Origin: Climacium dendroides
Taxonomy: Eukaryota; Streptophyta; Bryopsida; Hypnales; Climaciaceae
Length of the DNA: 64,000 nucleotides
Reading direction: 5' to 3'
Assembly: GCA_950106755.1 (NCBI GenBank)
Contig: OX467084.1
Span: 1,426,001 to 1,490,000, forward strand
Position 1 is the stretch's first letter; each line of letters starts with the position of its first letter. Below the pieces are notes generated by a model that was not told where the DNA came from, ran no database searches, and saw only the letters and a list, made by a program, of their open reading frames with translations. The position numbers were made by a program, and so were the translations under genes. Positions 46,074-56,770 of this stretch are shown here, in pieces.

Positions 46074-47540
46074 CTACTCTTTATCTAGGCTACAATCATC
46101 ATCATCATCATCATCATGTGCACAGTTTTCAAATTGAATGGTTGAATTTCTAGACAAATGACTTTTGTAAAAACTCTCCGCTAGCAATAGATGAACTCGA
46201 GTTGAATCAGCCAACATGTTCTTCATTTTCTCTTGTCGTTTTGCCTTTGTTTCTTCAGATGCTGGATTTTCTTCATTCTCAATTTGTTCTTCTTCTTCCG
46301 GTTCTATGAATGGAGTTTCTTCACCTTGTGGATTTCTGGCTTGGAGATCCCTCATTTCCCGCAATGATGCTTCCAAAGAGTGAAACATATCAATTTTGTG
46401 CATGTTTCCAAATGTCATATTTGCTTCACCTTGCAGCTCCTTTTCAGCTTCTTTGGCCCAATCCATGCAAAATTCATCATTTTCTAGAATGCATAGATTG
46501 TGAAGACATAGAGATGCTGTAACAATGTTAGGCACATTTTGAAGTGGCATGTCTATTCTTTTCAGTAATATGCGCCATCTTCCTTTCAACATTCCAAATG
46601 CTCTTTCCACAACAATACGGGTGCTTGATTGGATAAAATTCCAATGTGCTTTACTCCTAGGCAACCCTTCTCTTTCTCCTTTGAATGGTGAGTAAAACCA
46701 AGGCCTCATAGGATATGCTGCATCACCTATGAATTTATAAGGTAGAAATGCACCTCTCATAGTCTTCTTCCCAATTTCAGATTTCTGAAATAAGGCCCAA
46801 TCATGAATCTGGCCAGCCCATCCAAAATCATAGTCCCAAAACTTGCAATCAGCATCTACAACTCCTTGTAGTAAACATGAATAATATCCCTTTCGGCAAT
46901 AGTATGCTGTAGGATCATGGGACGGTGCTAGAATAGGAATGTGGCTACCATCTATTGCCCCTAGAATAAGCGGAATACCATGTAGGGCTTCAAAACCATT
47001 TGCTATTTTTTTCATCCAAGCAAGATTTGGTTTCTTAAAAACCAATGGTCTCAAATGAATCCTAATAGCTTCGCAGCAATCTCTCACTATGATAGAAGTT
47101 GTACTCAATCCCACACCAAATAAATCACCAATCATTTGCAATGAATTACCTGTAGCTAAACGTGAAAGAGTTATGGCAATCCTCCGCTCCACACTTATAC
47201 TTTCTCTGAAATATGTATCCTTTTTCTTCAAAGCAGGCCCTAAAAGAGTGCATAGATATTGAAATGTAGATTGACTCACCCTCATCCGCTTTCGAAAATC
47301 ACCATCTGAAAATGACCCCATCAATTCATGCTCCAAAAAACCTCCATATCTTGGAATTTGCCAATGCCTCCTTTGAACATTCTCTCTTCGTCCTTGGGCA
47401 ATAAAAATTGCCATCATCATCATTTGGACATTTTGCTCAAAAATTGCAAGTTTTTGCAATGCCAAAATGCCCACAATAACACACTTCATGACCATGAAAA
47501 CCGAAAGTAGAACAAGAATGCGTTCCTTTCTAGAATCCAT
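46074..47540 (-). CDS. PIF/Harbinger DDE transposase
   Basis: A single intact exon of 488 residues starts at ATG 47538-47540, 327 bp inside the right TIR. The N-terminus is hydrophobic. A helix-turn-helix region lies at about 115-160 (SRLATGNSLQMIGDLFGVG). The DDE_Tnp_4 domain follows, with D197 (LGAIDGSHIPI), D273 (FIGDAAYPMRPW) and E312 (RIVVERAFGMLKGRW), then the CLHNLC block. The tail is acidic, with a seven-Asp tract encoded by an ATC microsatellite at about 46091-46117. All three catalytic residues are present. It cuts and pastes the element at TWA sites together with the ORF1 protein; many host genes are derived from this family, but TIRs and TSD show this one is in a transposon. Confidence 0.96.
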   Translation of the reverse strand: MDSRKERILVLLSVFMVMKCVIVGILALQKLAIFEQNVQMMMMAIFIAQGRRENVQRRHWQIPRYGGFLEHELMGSFSDGDFRKRMRVSQSTFQYLCTLLGPALKKKDTYFRESISVERRIAITLSRLATGNSLQMIGDLFGVGLSTTSIIVRDCCEAIRIHLRPLVFKKPNLAWMKKIANGFEALHGIPLILGAIDGSHIPILAPSHDPTAYYCRKGYYSCLLQGVVDADCKFWDYDFGWAGQIHDWALFQKSEIGKKTMRGAFLPYKFIGDAAYPMRPWFYSPFKGEREGLPRSKAHWNFIQSSTRIVVERAFGMLKGRWRILLKRIDMPLQNVPNIVTASLCLHNLCILENDEFCMDWAKEAEKELQGEANMTFGNMHKIDMFHSLEASLREMRDLQARNPQGEETPFIEPEEEEQIENEENPASEETKAKRQEKMKNMLADSTRVHLLLAESFYKSHLSRNSTIQFENCAHDDDDDDDCSLDKE

Positions 47541-47845
47541 GGTTAAAGAATGTGAGAGGAAAATTTCAGAAATTGGATGGATTTTTCATGTGAAGAGACA
47601 TGGATACAAGCCAAACAAATGATATGGGTTCGGCCTTGATCTTGGCCTTTGGAGGCTTCACACTATGACCGTCCAAGTTGAGAGGCCATGGGAGTTCATT
47701 GCCAAGGGTTTGGACTTTGGACTTGGCCTTTGGAGGCTTCACACTTATGGCCGGCCGAAGGCTCCAAATCCTATCATTTATTGCTCATTTCTTTGGCCTC
47801 TCACCAAAAGTTTGGCCACTCAATTCCACGGCCTCTCAACTTGGT

Positions 47846-47867
47846 CGGCCATAGTGTGAAGCGCCCC
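47846..47867 (-). repeat. Right terminal inverted repeat of Harbinger element
   Basis: CGGCCATAGTGTGAAGCG then CCCC, mirroring the left TIR with one mismatch. TSD TAA is at 47868-47870. Confidence 0.93.
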
Positions 47868-47929
47868 TAAAAAGGTCCAAAAATGCACAGTTTATCAAAA
47901 GTCAATATAGATTAACAATAAAAAAGCTA

Positions 47930-49800
47930 GACGGTGTATGGCCCTCGGGCCCAACTCTTATAATGAACTATACTAGTGTATGTCCTCGGAAAGAAAAAGT
48001 ATTTGGAAGTTGGGCTACACTACTGTAAGTCCTTGGGACCGAAAAGTGTAACCCTAAAACGTGGAGCCCGTACTACACTGGTATAACTCTTTGGGATCAA
48101 GAAGTGTCATGGTGTATGTGAAGGCCGTTCTACACTGCTTGGTACCAAACTTCTTCTATTTCCATCCCTAAACCCTCTTGATGAACATTCTAGCTCTAGT
48201 ACTCTAATTTGTATAATTTCTATGGGGAAATCTCTTGATGACTGGACTGTACTTGATACTAAAAATCTTCTATTTCTATTGGAAGATCTTATGTTGAACA
48301 TTGTTGATGCTTTGATTTGCATTGATTTCTATCAAAAGATCTTTTGATGAACAGACTGTGCTTGTTTTTGAAAAATTTCTATTATTTTGCTTGGAGATCT
48401 CCCAATGACCATTCTCGCTACATCACTATTAGTTTTTTCAATTCTATCAAAATATTTTTCAATGATTGAACCATGCTTGTTATCCTACATTTTTTTTGTT
48501 TCTATCAGAAGATCTTCCAATAAATACTTTTTCATTGTTATCATTTCTATCGGAAGGTCTCTTGATGACAGGACCTTGCTTGTTATGAAACATTTTCTGT
48601 TTAGGAATGTGTAATGTTGGACCTAGCTAGAAGCCAAGCTACATTGGTGCAACTTATTGGGACCAGAAGGTGTGATGGTGTACCTAGCTAGAGGCTGGGC
48701 TACATTGGTGTAATTCCTTGGGATCGAGAGGTACTTGGGGGTGCACTCCCCCTTTTTAGAATGTTAGTGTGCAAACAAAACTTTGGACCCCCTATATACT
48801 TTTTAAATTTTAAATAAAATTAAATGAAAAAAATATGAATAGATTTTTCTATTTTGAAAGTTTATGTTTTGAATTATTGATATTTTATTTGTTAATAATA
48901 ATTAGTTACAAATTTTTGAAGTGAAAAGATACACTATAGAACTAAAAAATAACTTTCACATCCCTATATTATATAAGAAAAAATTGTATAAAAATGAACA
49001 AAGAATTCCTAAAAATAACTCTCTATTGAAAGCTCATTTTGAGTTGAATATTGATGCAATGGTCATTTAAATGTGTTTTCTAAAAATATTTGAATTAAAA
49101 ATACATGCCATTTTAATGTATATTTAACCTTTTTTATAAATCATTCCATATTTTATTTGAGTTTGAAATTTTGAGAGTAAAATCCTATAGTCATTAGTAA
49201 ACAATGCTCAAAATTTGAAGCTAAAATTATAGTTTATTAGAAACCACTTGTTTATACATGGTTTGTTGTAGTAGAACTAAGTGTATTTCTAGAGGGAAGG
49301 TGTAACGATGTACCTAGCTAGAGGCTAGGCTACCCTAGTGTAATTCCTTGGAAAAAAGGTGTAATGGCATACCCTAAAACCCGAAATATTGGTATAAATC
49401 CTTGGAACTAGAAAGTGTGATGGTGTACTTGGAAGCCAAGCTATCCTTGTATAATTCCTTGGGACTTCGGGCCTACGTAGAGGCCTGCCAACACTAGTGT
49501 AATTCCTTGGAAATAAAAGAGTAATAGTGTACTTGAAGGCTTACCTATATTGGTGTAACTTTTTGGAACCAAGAGGTATAATGGTATATTGGAGGTCAGA
49601 CTACCTTGGTATAACTTCTTGAGATTGAAATTGAAGTGTAATGGTGTACCTAACTAGAGACCGGACTATCCTAGTGTAACTCCTTGGGACTGACCAAGAA
49701 GTGTAATGGTGTACCTTGGCCGAAAAAAGTGTATTGGCACCCACCCACTACACCTTTCTGGTCCTTGAATCCATGTTATATCTTTTCAGTGATATAGGTC
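47930..49800. repeat. Degenerate ~60-bp tandem array (GTGTAATTCCTTGGGA), three blocks
   Basis: Blocks at 47930-48150, 48600-48740 and 49290-49800 consist of variants of a unit containing GTGTACCTAGCTAGAGGC, GGGCTACACTGGTGTAA and CTCCTTGGGACCGAGAAG. Units differ by many substitutions and small indels. The gaps hold another array (48160-48590) and AT-rich sequence. No gene. Confidence 0.75.
48160..48590. repeat. Degenerate ~55-bp tandem array (TTTCTATCAGAAGATCT)
   Basis: About eight units share TTTCTAT(C/T)(A/G)GAAGATCT, CTTGATGAACA and GTGCTTGTT-like words. They are nested between blocks of the GTGTAATTCCTTGGGA array. Minor ORFs here are by-products. Confidence 0.65.
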
Positions 49801-49919
49801 CTTGCCCAAAGAAGGTGTAACAATGTATTGGTGTTTCTCTTCTTCATGTTTTCTTTATCTTATGCTACACCCAAAAGAAATGGAGCCCTCAACCCCAAGT
49901 TGCTCCATCCCATGAAACC

Positions 49920-50335
49920 CTAAAATCACAATAACTTTTGACAGTCAAGAAATTAGAAGGCGTGTTTTATACCGTTGGAAAGAAGACAAAAAAATTAGTG
50001 AAGATTCGTGCAAAATTTTGTTGAATCGGGTGAGATATGAATCGCTGAAGTTACTATAACCCATAAAAACGATGACAGTGAAGGCTTCAACCCCCTTTAA
50101 CTTTTGATTGGGGAAGAATTAGACCTTGAGACTATTACCATTAGAAAGAGGACAAGAAATCAGTGAAGAAGTACACCAAAATTTCTCAAATTGGACAAGA
50201 ATTGCGTAAGATATGAGTTGCCGAAGTGACTACCAACAATAAAAACTACGGTCTAAAAGGGCCCCTAACTATTGATTGGGGAGGAATTAGACCTTGAGAT
50301 TTGTATCGTTGGAAAGAAGAGGCAAAATCAAGCAA
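49920..50335. repeat. Dispersed repeat, about three partial copies
   Basis: TTTTGATTGGGGA(A/G)GAATTAGACC and TTGGAAAGA(A/G)GA(C/G) recur at about 49930, 50100 and 50270. A relative lies at 44270-44350, directly left of the Harbinger element, and so marks its insertion site. Confidence 0.55.
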
Positions 50336-51351
50336 GATAGGCTCAAAACACTGAAGATCCGAGAAAGTCAACCTAGATTCTCAAAAGAAAGTTACACTAG
50401 TATATGCCCTTTTGTTAATGGGTGTGATGATTTATATAGAATGTGCCACATTCTGGTACCTTCTTGCTATAGAGTCCCGTGGAAAGAACCTACAATGCTA
50501 TCTAGTCAAAAACCAAATAATAAGCCCAGACTGCCCAGTGCAAAGTCAAATTCTTTTGAATCCAAGGTATAGGATCAAAAATAGAAGGTGCTATTTTTAT
50601 AAAAAAAAACAAGACATTTTTGAAAAGCTTTTAAAAAGCCTATTCCAAAAAGTTAACTGTGATTTCCAACTTTTCTATAACAAGTCTGCAAGAGTCAAGT
50701 CAAACTTTCACACCCTAAAACACACACAGACACCAAACAAATTACTTTCCAAAACTCCAACCATCCAAGCCTCTTGAAAATCCTTCAAATTCCTACAATT
50801 TTCACCTTCAACTACTATTCAAACCTCAAACCAAAGTGAGTACTCTAACAACTAGAATTTTCGAGAATTCTACGATCTACATCACCACCTCTTCCTTTGT
50901 CTCCAAATCATAAAACTCCGCAAGAGTACTTAGTGTCTTCAATGAGGCGATCAACATCAACACGGGTACAAGCAAGGGCAAGAGTGCTAGGAGGATCTTG
51001 GCGATGTAAGACAGGATCTACAATAGCACCATGCACATGATGTGGAATTGGTGCAATATTACATGATGGGTGTCGAGTTCCATGCCACAGAGGGAGTTCA
51101 TGCTAGAGAACACATGCATGAGTCAAGTGAGCATTTCAACTAAGGGCGTGTCCACCATCACCATAATGAAAAATGCAAATCAGTGTAAGTGAAGAAGCAA
51201 GCAAAGACATTGAAGAAAGAAAGCCCCTATTACAACAATGGAGTGTGGACTATGGAATGCCTTGGATTCTACAAGAAATGCCTTCCTCTAAGGCAACGTC
51301 AAGGCAATTGAACTGATATAAAGCAAGAGCAGTAGGCAGCCCATCACCATC
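50336..51351. other. No supported gene
   Basis: Two overlapping plus-strand ORFs (50294-50572, 50412-50777) lack motifs. The rest is AT-rich. Confidence 0.5.
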
Positions 51352-54300
51352 TGTAGGCATCCAACAAAAATTTCTTCGAAGGGCAAATCCGAGATGGATG
51401 ATACGGTACTGTAGTTACACTTCCAATGGATATTAGTTTGATTGCAAAAATCTAACATGGATATTCAAAATCTAACATGGATATTCAACTTTGACATTTC
51501 CTTGTCCAAAAATGACCCTATTTTATATTATAGCAATGGAAAAAAGCAAGAATTTTAAAGCTTATTTATGATATCTTTACTGTTGGAGAATGACTTCGAT
51601 TATCTTTACACATATTTTGTAACCAAGTTGATGGAGGCTTTGTGGATGATTCATTTCAACTCTAGACCACAAAATGTTGTTCAATCCTAACAAAAAGAAC
51701 TTCAGTGAATTATAAGAGCTAAATGTTGCATTTTCACTAACATAAGATGTTCAATTAGGAACGAGCTTCAAGAAAATAGCTTCGATAAGGACATAAGGTT
51801 GTACTCAAGACAACCTCAAACAGAAGAACTCTTTTGCAAATTTGGGCCACAAAAAGAGAGAACAATGCCTTTTAATAACTTTTTTGAAGAACGGCAACCT
51901 AATTTCACTATTTAGTGTAATGATGAAGATGATAAGAGTAAAAAATAGATCGACATGAATCGTGTATAAAAACCTCAAATTTCATAGGGCCTAATTCTGC
52001 AGCAAGAAGGAACTAATCCCCGAGGATACCAACCGGATAAAATCTCATACGGACAACATAAAACCCATAGCAGGTAATAGAAGAAAATCCATAGTAGATC
52101 GTGAAATTTCGATAGCAATCTGATCGAAGTACTCTTGTTAAGATCACCTAAGTCATCAACATTGCTAAACATAAACCCCAACATTTGCCGCCCCCTCCCC
52201 TCTCCATCGCCACCTCCATCTTCTTCCTTGTCCTCATCATGATCCCTTTCACAGTACAATTTCTCCACATACGACACACTTCACAAATCCTCTTAAAGAT
52301 CATTCAGTTTAATCACACCACATGAATAACATCAAAAAACGACGTCCTATGAGTGCCCCTCTCATTCTTAGAATGAATCTCTTCCAGGCTCTCCCTTCCG
52401 ACTCAAGTTGACGACTATTGCCGTGCCTGCCAATTTGATATAACCTTGCTTATCTTTCAACCTCAGACATCCATACACTCATACCTCCCTATACAAATCC
52501 CTCTATCCAAAACTACTTTTAACTCCTAAATACAATATAAACAAACGCTACAAAGAAAGAACCTCCACATTCGCACTGATATGGAAAATGAATCAAAAGA
52601 TTGCAAACGTAGATCCTTACAATAATAACAATGACCGCAAAACTATCAATGGACACCTCCTCCTCCTGATCTTCAAAAAAAGTGGAAGTACAAGTGGCAT
52701 GCAAAAGAGGAAGAGTTGGATTGTGCAGACGTCCTATGTCTTAAGACTCAGGAAACATTGGATGTCGTTTCGTGCGGTTTGCTCTACACGAATTTAACTA
52801 GCAGGACTTGTTATCCCACGTTCATATCACTGCCAACAACATGCCCTACACCACAATTTACCACCATACATTCCCTTGCATACACAAACAACAAAAAATA
52901 CACACCTTCCATCAACTACTATACATGTTGTAGTCCACCTGGACCACATATTGGTCCATCGGATCTAGTAGTGTGTCCTCTTTTGTGTATTTGGTCTTGT
53001 CTACCTTCAACCAGTTCTGAAAACCAATACTTTTGTATTTGTCCACAAGCACACATGAACATAGTTTATACTCAAGTTGGTTTTATTTCTCGTGCAAAGC
53101 CTTTAGTCCAGTCACCTTGTATCCGTGTATTCCTCTCCGGGAGCTAAAGAACCAGAGCAAAATATTAGGATGTATTACAATGTCAACATTCTCAAAGTTC
53201 AAATTGAAAGACTAATAGTATGTATTTTCCGACACCAACTCCTCTACTTTTACAAATTGAACAACCCACATTCCATCTGGAAGCTATAATGTAGTTTCTG
53301 CCTCCACTTGAGGACCAAGAATTGCACGACCCTTTCACCCAATTTTTTTCATCGGAAATTCTCCGCCTCACTGTATAAGCTGATGTGCATCCATAAATAC
53401 TCCCAACGTCCTTACGTGCATAAATCCGCAGAAAATCCACTACGTCAACCTTATTGGGTTTGTTAAAATGCTTTCTAAACTCATCCTGCACATACGGGGA
53501 TGCGAAGTCATAGAACATACTCTCACTTCCATAACTCCCATCCCTACATTTGATATGAATGAGGCTATCACTCATTGAGTCATTGCTTCATCCTCGAACG
53601 TCCCACTATAAAGCTTCAAACAAGTTGTCTTGTCGAGACACTCGACTGCCCTTTCTATCAACGTAAGACCGTTCCCACTTTTCGTAGTGCGGAGAATATA
53701 CCTTGGCACACCTCCTAGCTTTTCAAAAATTTCCATAGCCCTAATTTTGGTAGATACATCCATGTATGGATAGTTGACCTTCAAGGCTTCAAAGTCGTCT
53801 AGAAACTTGTTGAACTCCTCTTCTGACCAAACAGGAATATACCCTATAGAGTTCATACCATGCTTGGAAAATTCCTTATGGTTTTCCTTTTTAATTGAAC
53901 ATACCAATAGAATATGGCACTTATAGTACAAAGGCTCAGGCTATTTTCTATCTATGATAAGCCAAGCATTAGGATCATCCAAAACTTTCTGCAATTCACT
54001 GTCCATCTCTAAGACCTTCTATACTAACGATGAATCCTCTTTGCTAAAGTCCAGGAGATACCATTCATCCTTGGGGAATTTCCAAGCGATTTTCTCCTTC
54101 AGAGTTGCTTGATAACTTATCCAAAAAAGAGTAAACACAGACTTCCCAATGCCCGTTGTATCTAATAAAGTGAACCTTTGACTCTTCCTCGCCTTCGTTA
54201 ACATCTCCTTCCAATCTCGATAGCACTTTCGAATCCAAACAACAAATCTTTCTGGATAATTATTAAACGGATCCTCACTCACCACCAAGAAATTCTTGTG

Positions 54301-54602
54301 CCCCCCATTTTCAACTCCAGTCTTCTCAGCTTGTTCCCACTGCCTGTAATGTTTTGCTGCCAATTCAGCATAGGACTAAACGCTTAGATGTGCACCAGCT
54401 TCAATTCGTGACCTTTTCAAATGTAAAAATCCCTCTGCATTCATCCAAACTCCCACCATGAAATTACTGTCCTGGATTTAAGATCTGAGGTTCAAAATTC
54501 AAGGTACAAGAAAAGTACATCGTAGTTCCAAGTTCTTTTTGGATTAAATGACGCAATTCAGTGAATAGTGTACAACGTTAGAGGACCAAAGTATTAATCA
54601 CA
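51352..54602. repeat. Segment B: direct duplicate of 13903-17155
   Basis: Same order and orientation as segment A. It lacks the MITE (empty TA site at 52441-52442) and has an extra stretch of about 300 bp at 52550-52880. A short duplication, ATCTAACATGGATATTCAA, occurs twice at 51450-51490. Confidence 0.8.
52912..54466 (-). pseudogene. CR-type (Crinkler/RHS-like) P-loop NTPase, copy B, broken
   Basis: Same gene as at 15479-17020, from the acceptor at 54467-54468. It reads YRQWEQAEKTGVENGG, Walker A TTGIGKSVF, WLIIDR, FSKHGMNSIGYIPVWSEEEF, GGVPRYILRTTKSGNG, then a region degraded by shifts (53.2-53.6 kb), and the C-terminal GLKALHE and SIGFQNWLK. A TAG at 54019-54021 sits where copy A has CAG, another stop follows at about 53940, and a stop and frameshift lie near 53572. 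The VPRYIL and Walker motifs are better kept than in copy A, but the gene cannot make a full protein. A possible first exon lies at 55214-55319. Members of this NTPase family are best known as secreted oomycete effectors and trypanosome RHS proteins; in plants their role is not settled. Confidence 0.6.
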
Positions 54603-55213
54603 AAAGCATCTGACATGGAAATCCATTGAGACATCCTATTTCAGACAACCATTGGCATGAGAGGAACTCAGACCACCACAAGGAGAGTTCAGCGTAGTTC
54701 ACTAAATTACCATTCAAAAATCATCATTTTAATTCTTTTGGACACCACCCCTAAGACTATGATCAACAATAGGCTAAACCCTCACGGCGAACTAGACTCA
54801 ACAAATATGGACAGATCTCCTCTGAAAATGTTTCAAATCCCAACGTGCACAATTCCTAGAAAGACGCTTTATTAAAAAAATCGACCTTGTTGTGATAGGA
54901 ATCACTACAACAATGCAACCCTAATTGATAGAGATCTACAAGAGAGGGTTACACACGATGGTTACATCATTACGAAGAATCGCCAAAGAAACAAAAATGG
55001 TGGATTAAATGAACCCTAACTAACCTTTTGAACCCCTCAGAGCAAATCTTAAGAAGACGGATCTACGGGAACATATGTCTCCTCTAATAGTCTTCTTTTT
55101 ACTGCATAAGTAACCTAGGTGTCAAGAACCTACATAACCTAAGGGACAAACAACACCAAGAAGTACAAGAAACATTGATATACGCTGCTCTAGCGAGAGA
55201 GTGTAGATGCCAC
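54603..55213. other. Spacer, possible intron of CR gene copy B
   Basis: No supported exon. It would separate the NTPase part from the possible first exon. Confidence 0.35.
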
Positions 55214-55319
55214 CCGCAACAAAGGTGTCCATACTTAGCCCATCTTCATCGGCTTTCATCACACTTTCGTCGTCCATGATAGCCACCGAGGATTTGAAAG
55301 CGACCAGCACGTTGGCCAT
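55214..55319 (-). pseudogene. Possible N-terminal exon of CR gene copy B
   Basis: From ATG at 55317-55319 the minus strand reads MANVLVAFKSSVAIMDDESV and KADEDGLSMDTFVA. The block DGLS.(D/A)TFVA recurs at 17.9 kb upstream of copy A at the equivalent place, which argues for a shared gene part. The donor is weak (GTGGCA) and phases with the next exon do not fit cleanly, so the join is unproven. Confidence 0.35.
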
Positions 55320-56000
55320 CTTGACGCGGTTCTTTTTCGATGTCGTATTGAGAGCAGTTTGCCTTGGAAAATCACAAGAATTCTTGCTACAAGTCTGCAA
55401 CTAGATAAAGCTTAGGAATGAAAGATTTTATAGGACAACAAAATTTATTGTCGTTCGTGAATCTTTGAACTTGGTCTTCAAATCTTGTATACAATTGTCG
55501 AATCTTCTAGTTTTCAATCTTCAAACTCTTCCCCATTAGTCTATCCTGTAGTGACTCTATAAAAGTAAGGGTAAGAATAAGGTGATAAGAATCCACGGCT
55601 TCGGACGCATAAAATAGGATGGCCAAAATACAAGTTGACCGCTAGAAAGATTGGCTCCTAAACTTCAAACCCACGGTGACTAGGAAGCACCTTTCACCAG
55701 TGGAAACAACAAATAAGATCGACCATATGGGTGATCAATCCCACTTTGTCGCCACAAACACAAAACGGGGCTAATACTAGATACCCACAAAGCCCGCAAT
55801 TGGTTTACGATGCTGGAAAAAAAAGCCTCCAAAATCGATTAGGAATAACAATAGAAAGACAATGAGTCTCCAAATCCGGCTAGGAATAATAAGCCACAAG
55901 CCACAACACACGAATCTTCAATCTTCATGTCTTCAAACTTCAACTTGAACTTCAAATCTTCACTTCAAAACTCCACTTCAACTCCAAATTTAAAACTGAA
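55320..56000. other. No supported gene
   Basis: AT-rich with CTTCAAACTTCAACTTGAAC-like low complexity near 55930-56000. Confidence 0.5.
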
Positions 56001-56009
56001 CTTTGGATG

Positions 56010-56770
56010 AATATCACCTTTGCTTCACAACTTCAAACGGAATGAGTGATAGCTTTCTAAAAAGCTAATACAATTTTCTACACTTCCTCCAAATTTCAAC
56101 TCATTCCAATACTCTAACCAATTTCTATGGCCGTCCAAAGTTTCGGCCTCTAAAAGTGAGGGCAACAGACCCTTCTTCACTCCTACACTCATAACTCATT
56201 CATAAATGTTCCAATCACATCAAATGATAGCTTTTTAAAAATCTAACAAAATTTTTCACATCCTCTCTAAAAATTCAAATAAAATTAACACTCTGTTCAT
56301 CTTTCATGGCCACTCAAAGTTTCGGCCTCTAAAATCAAGGGTAGCAGATCCTCTTTCACTTTCACACTCACAACTCATTCATAAATGCTCTAAATTGAAT
56401 ACATGATAACTTCACAAAAAACTAACATTTTCTACATTCCCTCAAAGTTTCATTGCAGATAAAAAACCTGTCTCTCTTCTGTGGTTGGTGAAAGTCTCAG
56501 CCCCTCTTCATAGAAGGCAGTAGACCTTCTTTCACTTCCACACTCACAAGTCATTGATAAATGCTCCAAATTGAATGCATGATAGCTTTACAAAAAGCTA
56601 ACAACATTTCCTACACTTCCTCAAAGTTTCATTACAAACAAAAAACTTATTCGTTTTCTATGGTTGGTTGAAGTCTTAGCCCCTCTTCATAGAAGGCAGC
56701 AGACCTCCCTTCACTCAAACAAGTACAACTTTTGAATACTCAATCCGAATTAAGTAAGTGATATTAATTT
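56010..56770. repeat. ~175-bp tandem repeat, four to five degenerate units
   Basis: TTTCGGCCTCTAAAA / GTCTCAGCCCCTCTTCATAG landmarks recur at 56142, 56323, 56492 and 56670 (spacing about 170-180 bp). Each is followed by (A/G)GCAGCAGACC, CTTTCAC and ACTCATTCATAAATG-like text. The last two units are the most alike. The monomer length is satellite-like. Confidence 0.75.

Larger units (their letters stand above)
44366..47867. mobile_element. Complete PIF/Harbinger transposon, 3.5 kb
   Basis: Terminal inverted repeats of 22 bp (left GGGACGCTTCACACTATGGC..., right mirror with one mismatch, C for T) are flanked by TAA on both sides (44363-44365 and 47868-47870), the TWA duplication of this superfamily. 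Inside are two convergent genes, a DDE transposase and a Myb/trihelix-like protein, both open. The TIR core CTTCACACTATG repeats subterminally. It is inserted into a dispersed repeat whose relatives, with similar TTGGAAAGA... text, lie at 49.9-50.3 kb. Intact genes and clean termini suggest recent insertion. Confidence 0.95.
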
